Shown: positions 1 through 5,104 of the stretch, piece by piece
Layout: every line of letters begins with the position of its first letter
Position numbering within the stretch: the stretch's first letter is position 1
Assembly (NCBI GenBank): GCA_903827735.1
Contig: CAIKJM010000291.1
Coordinates: forward strand, 1 to 7,682
From: an uncultured Rhodanobacter sp.
Lineage (GTDB): Bacteria; Pseudomonadota; Gammaproteobacteria; Xanthomonadales; Rhodanobacteraceae
DNA: 7,682 nt
Direction of reading: 5' to 3'
Program-made: the position numbers and the translations under genes
Notes under the pieces: model-generated
Databases searched by the model: none
Seen by the model: the letters and a program-made list of their open reading frames with translations, nothing else
What the model was told of the DNA's origin: nothing

Positions 1-195
1 CACCGGTGCCTTGATGCCATCGCGCCGCGCCTCGGAGAGACCGATGGCAATCGCCTGCTTGGTCGACCGCGCGCCGTGCTTGCCCTTGCGAATATCCTCG
101 ATCACCTCACGCACATACTCCCCCGCCTGCGTGCTGGCGGACTTGCCCTCGCGCTTGTCCTTCTTCGCGGCGGCGCGCGCTTTCTCAACCGACAT
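1..195 (-). CDS. DUF6496-like small basic protein (3' end beyond window)
   Basis: The minus strand reads 65 open codons from an ATG at 195 and leaves the window without a stop. The product starts MSVEKARAAAKKDKREGK, continues with STQAGEYVREVIEDIRKGKHG, and then ARSTKQAIAIGLSEARRDGIK. It is rich in Lys, Arg and Ala. The block around GKHGARSTKQAIAIGLSEARR is the hallmark, as I recall it, of the DUF6496 family, whose members are about 70-150 residues, basic and of unknown function. A Shine-Dalgarno-like AGGAG lies a few bases before the ATG, supporting this start. No signal peptide or membrane segment is visible. It lies 118 bp downstream of the broken SDR gene on the same strand; I see no convincing promoter in that gap. 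Function is unknown. The basic, Ala-rich composition would fit nucleic-acid binding, but that is only inference. Confidence 0.72.
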   Translation of the reverse strand, partial: MSVEKARAAAKKDKREGKSASTQAGEYVREVIEDIRKGKHGARSTKQAIAIGLSEARRDGIKAPV

Positions 196-313
196 GGCGA
201 TGCTCCTGCGTATGACGTTGACTAACGACAGTGCTCCGATTTAGCGCGAGGGGCTGTGGATGTCGTGTCAATCGGGAGTTTTGAAAAATTCGTCAACTGC
301 TAGACCGTCGACC

Positions 314-1113
314 TCATCGCATGAGCGTTGATGATTCGCAGTCGGCAATGCCGTTTCGACAAATCCCTTCCATCGCCGGCTGCCCGTTCGACGCCGACAC
401 GCCGCCATCTACGGCCACGATCGAGCCGGTCATAAAGCTGGCGTCGTCGCTGGCGAGGAAAGCGATGACGGCGGCTACTTCTTCGGGTTAGCAGATGCGG
501 CCGAGTGCGATGCGCTCTTCGAATTTAGCGATAAGCGCCTCGTTGTCCAGCATGTCTTCGGTCATGCCGGTGCGGGTGAGGCTGGGGCAGACGGCGTTGA
601 CGCGAACGCCTTTCTTGCCGAGGTCCAGCGCCAGCGCGCGGGTGAGGTTGACCACGTCGCCCTTGAAGGCGTTGTACGGGCTCATGCCCCAGCCGCCGCC
701 GGTGTCGGAAACGGACGCAGTGTTGACGATGCAGCCTTTGGTCTTGATGAGATGGGGAATGGCCGCACGGCTGCCGAAGAAGACGCCGTCGAGATTGGTG
801 CTGATGACCTTGCGCCACGCCTCGTCGTCAATCTCGACCGGGTCGCCGGTTTCGGCGATGCCGGCGTTGTTGATCAGCACGTCGAGCTGGCCGAATTTTT
901 CCACTTTCTGCGCGATGGCGCGGCCGATGGCAGCGGAATCGGCGACATCCGCCTTAAGCGCCAGCGTGCGTTCTGGCGGCAGTTCGCTGGCGATGTTGTC
1001 CGACTTGGGGGTGACCGACCAGCAGCACGTTGGCACCCTCCTGCGAAAACCGCCGCGCCAATGCCGGAGCGCGCGCCGGTGACGAGTACGGTTTTGTTGG
1101 CGAATCGATGCAT
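314..1113 (-). pseudogene. Short-chain dehydrogenase/reductase (SDR) pseudogene, three lesions
   Basis: The remnant is a classical NAD(P)-dependent SDR oxidoreductase. The ATG at 1113 begins MHRFANKTVLVTGARSGIGA, giving the TGxxxGIG cofactor loop, and a GAGAGGG stretch upstream can serve as ribosome binding site. Lesion 1 (about 1051-1060) shifts the frame right after GIG. The next frame reads ARRFSQEGANVLLVG, and lesion 2 (about 1009-1017) shifts it again. The third frame then runs through the NNAG motif, the catalytic Ser region (NTASVSD), YNAFK (YxxxK) and VNAVCPSLTRTGM. Lesion 3 is an in-frame TAA at 488-490 where a Gln (CAA) would fit. Behind it the same frame continues PEEVAAVIAFLASDDAS, then FMTGSIVAVDGGVSASNGQPA, to a TGA at 314-316. 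Repairing the shifts with 11 and 2 bases gives about 270 codons, close to normal SDR length. Substrate is unknown. Three independent lesions make decay likelier than sequencing error. Confidence 0.9.
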
Positions 1114-1320
1114 GGCTGAAAACCCTCTCATTTGTTAGCACGCGCACGGGAATGTGCGGAGCGATGGATAGAGGGTGACGGCGCGTGGCTGGATGAGGCG
1201 TACCGAGACGGTGGCAGAGCGATCACGCGCTGGGCATTCAATAGCTTAGCGCGGGGTGATCGATGACGTTAACGCGGGTTCTAGCCGAGTATCCAGACGC
1301 TAGCCTCCATTCCAAGCAAT

Positions 1321-1347
1321 AAAAAACCCTGCATGGCAGGGCTTTTT
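1321..1347 (-). terminator. Intrinsic terminator of purA (bidirectional in form)
   Basis: On the minus strand the arms CCCTGC and GCAGGG form a perfect 6-bp stem around a CAT loop, followed by TTTTTT and preceded by AAAAAG. It begins 25 bases after the purA stop codon, the expected place for the end of the hfl-purA unit. The A-tract on the other side would also let it stop plus-strand transcription, but no plus-strand gene runs into it. Between it and the broken SDR gene (1114-1320) I see no gene, repeat or convincing promoter. Confidence 0.88.
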
Positions 1348-1371
1348 ACATGGCAAATAGCGGTTGCCGAA

Positions 1372-2664
1372 TCAGGCGAATGGATCGTCCAGCACGATAG
1401 TGTCCTCACGGTCGGCGCCGGTGGCGACGAGGGCGAGTTTGCAGCCGGAGAGTTCTTCCACCGCGCGCAGATACGCGCGGGCGGCGGGCGGCAGCTGGTT
1501 CCAGTCGCGGATGCCGGCGGTGGATTCTTCCCAGCCCGGGAATTCCAGGTAGACCGGCTTGCACTCGTCCCAGCCGTCCGCGTCGAGCGGGGCCAGCTCG
1601 CGGCGCTTGCCGCGGTACTCGTACGCGATGCAGACCTTGATGGTTTCCAGGCCGTCGAGCACGTCGAGCTTGGTGATCGCCAGGCCGTTGATGCCGTTGA
1701 TCTGGGTCGCCCGCTTGAGCGCGACCAGATCGATCCAGCCGCAGCGGCGCGGACGGCCGGTGCTGGCGCCGAACTCGTTGCCGACCTTGCGCAGGCGCTC
1801 GCCCATCTCGTCGTTCAACTCGGTCGGGAACGGACCGCTGCCGACGCGCGTGGCGTAGGCCTTGCAGATGCCCAGCACGTAGTCGATATCGCTGGCACCC
1901 ACGCCGGTACCGGCCAGCGCGCCGCCGATGGTCGTGTTGCTGGAGGTGACGTAGGGATACGTGCCGTGATCGATATCGAGCAGCGCGCCCTGTGCGCCCT
2001 CGAACAGGATGTTGCCGCCGCTCTTGCGCACGTCGTGCAGGATAGTGGCGACGTCGTCGACCATCGGGCGGATGTATTCGCCCCAGGCGAGCGCGTCCTT
2101 GAGCACCGTATCGTAGTCGACCGGCTCGGCCTTCAACCACTGGGTGAGGATGAAGTTGTGATAGTCGACGGCGGTTTTCAGCAGCGCCGGCAGCTCGTGC
2201 GGGTACATCAGATCGGCCACGCGCACGCTGCGGCGGGCAACCTTGTCCTCGTACGCCGGGCCGATGCCGCGACCGGTGGTGCCGATGGCCTTGCCGCCGG
2301 CGGCGATCTCGCGCGCCTTATCCACGGCGATGTGGTACGGCATGATCAGCGGCGTGGCCGGGCTGATCTTAAGGCGCGAGCGCACTTCGACGCCGTTGCC
2401 TTCGAGCTCGGCAATCTCTTCCATCAGCGCGGCGGGCGACAGCACCACGCCGTTGCCGATCAGGCACAGCGCGTCGTCGCGCAGGATGCCCGAGGGAATC
2501 AGGTGCAGCACGGTCTTTTTGCCCTTGATCACCAGCGTGTGGCCGGCGTTGTGGCCGCCCTGGAATCGGGCGACCGCGCTGACGCGCTCGGTCAGCAGGT
2601 CGACGATCTTGCCCTTGCCTTCGTCGCCCCACTGGGCACCAAGAATGACTACTGACTTACCCAT
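1372..2664 (-). CDS. purA: Adenylosuccinate synthetase
   Basis: PurA joins IMP and aspartate using GTP to make adenylosuccinate, the first committed step from IMP to AMP in the cytoplasm. The product is 430 residues (E. coli PurA is 432). It starts MGKSVVILGAQWGDEGKGK: the GDEGKGK loop is at residues 13-19 with the catalytic Asp14, and GGHNAGHT carries the catalytic His42. Further family blocks follow in order: TTGRGIGPAYEDK, the FEGAQGALLDIDHGTYPYVT block, STGRPRRCGWID, TKLDVLDGL and, near the C-terminus, LVATGADREDTI. I chose the ATG at 2664 because it matches the family N-terminus. An in-frame TTG at 2679 would add only MSENI, and its surrounding GAGCGAGAA is better read as the weak ribosome binding site. 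The gene lies 297 bp after hflC and ends in a strong terminator. It is complete, with no lesions. Confidence 0.97.
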   Translation of the reverse strand: MGKSVVILGAQWGDEGKGKIVDLLTERVSAVARFQGGHNAGHTLVIKGKKTVLHLIPSGILRDDALCLIGNGVVLSPAALMEEIAELEGNGVEVRSRLKISPATPLIMPYHIAVDKAREIAAGGKAIGTTGRGIGPAYEDKVARRSVRVADLMYPHELPALLKTAVDYHNFILTQWLKAEPVDYDTVLKDALAWGEYIRPMVDDVATILHDVRKSGGNILFEGAQGALLDIDHGTYPYVTSSNTTIGGALAGTGVGASDIDYVLGICKAYATRVGSGPFPTELNDEMGERLRKVGNEFGASTGRPRRCGWIDLVALKRATQINGINGLAITKLDVLDGLETIKVCIAYEYRGKRRELAPLDADGWDECKPVYLEFPGWEESTAGIRDWNQLPPAARAYLRAVEELSGCKLALVATGADREDTIVLDDPFA

Positions 2665-2720
2665 GATGTTCTCGCTCAATTCTCAAGAATGATTTACCCC
2701 GTGGTGGGGCGACGTCGGTG

Positions 2721-2748
2721 ACTAGATTCGCGATCCATCGCTCATCAA
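2721..2748 (-). promoter_or_regulatory. Weak candidate proximal purA promoter
   Basis: On the minus strand TTGATG (2748-2743) and TCTAGT (2726-2721) are separated by 16 bases, each matching 4 of 6 sigma70 consensus positions. Transcription would start about 50 bases before the purA ATG. A small CCCC/GGGG inverted repeat (2697-2709) lies in the resulting leader. A better-scoring candidate exists farther upstream at 2925-2952, so this one may not be used. Confidence 0.25.
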
Positions 2749-2762
2749 GTCACCCGGCCTGC

Positions 2763-2816
2763 GGCATCCTGCCTCCGGCGCGCGCCGGAACGGAATGCCT
2801 TTCAAGGCATTCCGTT
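2763..2816. repeat. Cluster of three back-to-back inverted repeats
   Basis: Three hairpin-forming elements abut without spacers. GGCA/TGCC around a 3-base loop lies at 2763-2773. A perfect 16-base palindrome, TCCGGCGCGCGCCGGA, lies at 2774-2789. A perfect inverted repeat with 13-base arms (AACGGAATGCCTT and its complement, 2-base centre) lies at 2789-2816. None is followed by a T-run on either strand, so they are not typical intrinsic terminators. The packing resembles REP/BIME-type extragenic palindromes or the scar of a small mobile element. It sits between the real purA start and the duplicated one, and the largest hairpin contains the stop codon of the mini-ORF. Confidence 0.75.
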
Positions 2817-2883
2817 AAACCCCGGCTCGCCCCCACTGGGCACCGAAGATAACTACTGACTTACGAATGATGTTCTCGCTCAT
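2815..2883 (-). pseudogene. 22-codon mini-ORF, truncated duplicate of the purA start
   Basis: From an ATG at 2883 the minus strand reads MSENIIRKSVV followed by IFGAQWGRAGV and a TAA at 2815-2817. The real purA region reads (TTG)SENIMGKSVVILGAQWGDEGKG, so this is a copy of the purA N-terminus. The purA ATG has become ATT, and an extra G after QWG destroys the GDEGKGK loop. It cannot be an enzyme. No good ribosome binding site precedes the ATG. It is most simply a decayed partial gene copy. It could act as a short leader peptide, since its stop falls in the arm of a perfect hairpin and a promoter lies upstream, but expression is not shown by the sequence. Confidence 0.5.
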
Positions 2884-2916
2884 GTTTGCATGCCCGCGGA
2901 GGGGCAACATCGGTGA
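2827..2916 (-). repeat. Diverged direct duplicate of the purA start and leader
   Basis: This stretch aligns with 2624-2721 in the same orientation. Shared blocks include ACTGGGCACC, ACTACTGACTTAC and ATGATGTTCTCGCTCA (plus strand). After a divergent stretch they resume with a GGGGC-A--TCGGTGA pattern at the leader end. The copies cover about 16 codons of purA plus roughly 40-50 bases of leader. Their starts lie about 200 bp apart, with the inverted-repeat cluster between them. Differences are scattered substitutions and small indels, so the duplication is not recent. Confidence 0.85.
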
Positions 2917-2924
2917 TGGAATAA

Positions 2925-2952
2925 ATTATCCGGCCAGCGAGTAGGCTGGCAA
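2925..2952 (-). promoter_or_regulatory. Candidate sigma70 promoter of the purA leader
   Basis: On the minus strand TTGCCA (2952-2947) and GATAAT (2930-2925) are 16 bases apart. Each matches 5 of 6 consensus positions, making this the best promoter-like pair in the window. It begins just after the hflC stop and would start transcription near 2918, giving purA a leader of about 250 nt that contains the mini-ORF and the inverted-repeat cluster. Its -35 and spacer overlap the hairpin at 2933-2950. Confidence 0.5.
2933..2950 (-). terminator. Hairpin after hflC, possible weak terminator
   Basis: GCCAGC and GCTGGC form a perfect 6-bp stem with a 6-base loop, starting 11 bases after the hflC stop codon. 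The following sequence, CGGATAATTTATT, is only loosely T-rich, so it would be a poor intrinsic terminator. It could instead stabilise the 3' end of the hflKC mRNA. It overlaps the candidate promoter at 2925-2952; the two readings are not exclusive. Confidence 0.35.
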
Positions 2953-2961
2953 AACTCGTGT

Positions 2962-3831
2962 TCAGTGCTTCGGCGACGGGTCGTCGAAGTAACGCAGGAA
3001 TTCCGCATCGGGCTTGAGGATGAGCACGCCCTTGCCGTTCTTGAACGCCGTGTTGTACGCAATGAGGCTGCGGTAGAAATTGTAGAACTCCGGGTCCTGA
3101 CCGTACGACTGCGCGTAGATGGCGGCCGCCTGGGCATCGCCGTCGCCGCGCACTTTTTCAGCATCGCGCTCGGCGTCGGCTTTCAGCACCACGACCTGGC
3201 GATCGGCGTCAGCCTGGATCCGGGTCTTGGCCTCCTGCCCGGCCGAACGCAGCTGGTTGGCTATCTGCACCTGTTCGGCGCGCATGCGCTTGTACACGGC
3301 GGCATCGACTTCAGCCGGCAGATCGATGCCCTTGATACGCACATCGACCACTTCCATGCCGAGGCTCTTGCGCGCGGCCGTATCGGCCACGGTGCGGGAC
3401 TGCTCGGTGATCTGCTGCGTGCCGCCGGCGATGATGTCGTCCAGCTTGTGCGTGCTGAACTGGGCGCGCAATGCGTCGTTGATCAACGGCATCAGGCGCT
3501 GCGCGGCCTGCAGTGAATCACCGCCGGTGGCACCGTAATAGGCGGTGGCATTGGCAATGCGCCACTTCACGTAGAAATTGACGTCGACGCTTTTCTTTTC
3601 CGCAGTGATGTACTGCTGCGGCTGCGCGTCGAGCGACAGAATGCGGTTGTCGATGGCAACCACCTGCTGCAGCAGCGGAATCTTGGCGTGCAGGCCGGGC
3701 TGCTCGTCCGCGCGGACGATGCGGCCAAACTGCAGCAGCAGCGCACTGTGCCCCTCACTGACCACGAACAGGCTGTTGAGCCCGAGGATGATCAGTGCCG
3801 CAACCACGGCGGCGATAATGACCTTGTTCAT
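2962..3831 (-). CDS. hflC: HflC, SPFH-domain subunit of the FtsH-HflKC complex
   Basis: HflC pairs with HflK in a large membrane assembly that encloses and modulates the ATP-dependent protease FtsH. The product has 289 residues, close to family length. A single N-terminal membrane segment (about residues 4-24, VIIAAVVAALIILGLNSLFV) is followed by SEGHSALLLQFGRI, which opens the SPFH/Band 7 domain. The typical HflC stretches KSVDVNFYVKWRI, GMEVVDVRIKGIDLP and RMRAEQVQIANQLRSAGQE are present. A long Ala/Glu/Lys/Arg-rich helix follows (about 195-240, with the DAERDAEKVRGDGDAQAA repeat pattern), then the C-terminal FYNFYRSLIAYN segment. Its ATG overlaps the hflK stop as ATGA, so it is probably translationally coupled. 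AAAGG lies about 10 bases upstream of the ATG. Identity is very secure. Confidence 0.97.
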   Translation of the reverse strand: MNKVIIAAVVAALIILGLNSLFVVSEGHSALLLQFGRIVRADEQPGLHAKIPLLQQVVAIDNRILSLDAQPQQYITAEKKSVDVNFYVKWRIANATAYYGATGGDSLQAAQRLMPLINDALRAQFSTHKLDDIIAGGTQQITEQSRTVADTAARKSLGMEVVDVRIKGIDLPAEVDAAVYKRMRAEQVQIANQLRSAGQEAKTRIQADADRQVVVLKADAERDAEKVRGDGDAQAAAIYAQSYGQDPEFYNFYRSLIAYNTAFKNGKGVLILKPDAEFLRYFDDPSPKH

Positions 3832-4922
3832 GGCTGCTTGCCTTTGTCGTCTGCGGGCGGCGCATCGATGGTGGCGGGCACTACAGCGTTCACCGTGGCC
3901 GAGGTCGCCGGCGCCGCGCTGGATGCTTCGTTGCCGGCGGCCGGAAGATTGATGACGTTGCGCCCGCCCGAGCCGTCGATAACCTTGGTGTTGTTGGCCA
4001 TCACCTGCTCCATGGTTTCCAGATACAGGCGGCGGCGCGTGACTTCGGGCGCGCCCTTGTATTCCTTCAGGATCAGGTTGAAGCGGGCGGTGTCTCCTTC
4101 GGCACGAGCGATGCGTTCGGCCTTGTAGCCCTCGGCGTCAGCCGCGATGCGCGAAGCGTCGCCGCGCGCGATCGGCAGTACCTTGCTGGCGTAGGCCTGG
4201 GCGGCGTTTTCGCTGCTCTGCTTGTCTTCGCGCGCGTTGTTGACGTCGTCGAAAGCGTCTTTGACTTCTTTCGGCGGCGCCACGTTCTGAAAGCTGATGT
4301 CGTTGACCTGTATGCCTGCGTTGTAGCCATCCAGGGTTTTCTGCACGGCCGCCTTGGCCTGTCCCGCCAGCGGCGTCGCGCCGCCGGAGAGAATCTGATC
4401 CATGGTGCTGGCGCCGATCACGCTGCGCACGGCCGACTCGGCGGCCGCCTGTACGGTGCCGTCGGGATCGTTGAGCGAGAAGAGATATTTCTGCGCATCG
4501 GTCACCTGATACTGCACGCTGAGGTCGACCGCGATGATGTTCTCGTCGCGTGTCAGCAGGGTGACCTGGTCATTGACCGAACGCACGCGCGCCGCGTCGA
4601 CCTTCTCGACCGACTCGAACGGCTGCGGCAGCTTGAAGTGGAAGCCGGGACCGAGCGTGCGCGCATACCCACCGAAGCGCAGCACCACGCCGACCTGACG
4701 CGCTTCGATCACGGTATAGCTGCTCAGCAGCAAACCGACGACGATCAGAACGATAACGCCAGTGATGATGTTGCGCGACATCTGCTTGGGCGAGCCGAGC
4801 AATTTCTTGGCCTGCTTGAACAGGTCATCGAAAGGCGACTTGCCGCTGCCGCCATCCGGCTTGCGGTTGTTCTTGCCCCACGGATCACGCTTCTGCCCGT
4901 CGCCGGGTTCATTCCATGCCAC
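3828..4922 (-). CDS. hflK: HflK, SPFH-domain subunit of the FtsH-HflKC complex
   Basis: HflK is the larger partner of HflC in the inner-membrane cage around FtsH. I place the start at a GTG at 4922, giving 364 residues. AAGGAG lies 7 bases upstream, and the N-terminus then reads MAWNEPGDGQKRDPWG, the family form; the frame stays open farther upstream but that part looks non-coding. The first ~50 residues are polar and Gly/Lys-rich (cytoplasmic). A membrane segment spans about 51-69 (IITGVIVLIVVGLLLSSY), followed by the SPFH domain beginning EARQVGVVLRFGGY. Conserved stretches include GPGFHFKLPQP and VRSVIG. A helical, charged stretch (ENAAQAYASKVLP, DAEGYKAERIARAEGD) precedes LYLETMEQVM. The last ~45 residues are an Ala/Pro/Thr-rich tail, probably disordered. 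The stop overlaps the hflC ATG. Confidence 0.96.
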   Translation of the reverse strand: MAWNEPGDGQKRDPWGKNNRKPDGGSGKSPFDDLFKQAKKLLGSPKQMSRNIITGVIVLIVVGLLLSSYTVIEARQVGVVLRFGGYARTLGPGFHFKLPQPFESVEKVDAARVRSVNDQVTLLTRDENIIAVDLSVQYQVTDAQKYLFSLNDPDGTVQAAAESAVRSVIGASTMDQILSGGATPLAGQAKAAVQKTLDGYNAGIQVNDISFQNVAPPKEVKDAFDDVNNAREDKQSSENAAQAYASKVLPIARGDASRIAADAEGYKAERIARAEGDTARFNLILKEYKGAPEVTRRRLYLETMEQVMANNTKVIDGSGGRNVINLPAAGNEASSAAPATSATVNAVVPATIDAPPADDKGKQP

Positions 4923-5057
4923 TGTCAGTCTCCTTGGAGTCGGGAGGCCGGCAACCACGGCCGGAACACACGTTGAGGGGAATAGCGCATGCGAGGTAGC
5001 CAATACAGTCGAAACAGCGTGCTGCCCGGAAGGCTTTTGGCCGCACAAACACCACAG

Positions 5058-5086
5058 ATTCTAACAGAGAGTGCCGCGATCGTCCG
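5058..5086 (-). promoter_or_regulatory. Candidate hflKC promoter
   Basis: In the 182-bp gap between hflX and hflK the minus strand carries TAGAAT (5063-5058), a 5-of-6 match to the -10 consensus, inside GTTAGAATCT. The hexamer 17 bases upstream, CGGACG (5086-5081), is a poor -35. Transcription would start near 5051, leaving a leader of about 130 nt. A CCGGC/GCCGG hairpin (4948-4964) in that leader ends about a dozen bases before the hflK Shine-Dalgarno. The poor -35 suggests an activated or weak promoter; read-through from hflX is also possible because no terminator is visible in the gap. Confidence 0.4.
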
Positions 5087-5104
5087 CGGTTCCACGTCCG
5101 GGTT

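Noticed and set aside
239..271. Perfect TTGACA on the minus strand (271-266) as a -35 for the DUF6496-like gene.
   Set aside because: The only -10-like hexamer (CTAAAT, 244-239) is 21 bases away, too far for a normal sigma70 promoter.
495..1082. Plus-strand open frame opposite the SDR remnant.
   Set aside because: It is an antisense shadow; the minus strand shows all SDR motifs, and the plus-strand product is Ser/Ala/Arg-rich with no resemblance to a known family.
1333..2655. A 440-codon open frame on the plus strand antisense to purA.
   Set aside because: It mirrors a fully conserved purA in GC-rich DNA, where stop codons are rare on the opposite strand. Its product is a Val/Ala/Asp/Arg/Gln-rich sequence with no family resemblance, and it begins inside the terminator hairpin.
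2664..2679. TTG at 2679 as the purA start (adding MSENI).
   Set aside because: The ATG at 2664 matches the family N-terminus, and the bases between serve better as a ribosome binding region. The duplicate copy having ATG at the matching position is curious but does not settle it.
2876..2891. Possible PurR operator half-site (GCAAAC near the mini-ORF start, minus strand).
   Set aside because: Only one half of the palindromic PurR box is present; the other half (GTTTGC-like) does not follow.
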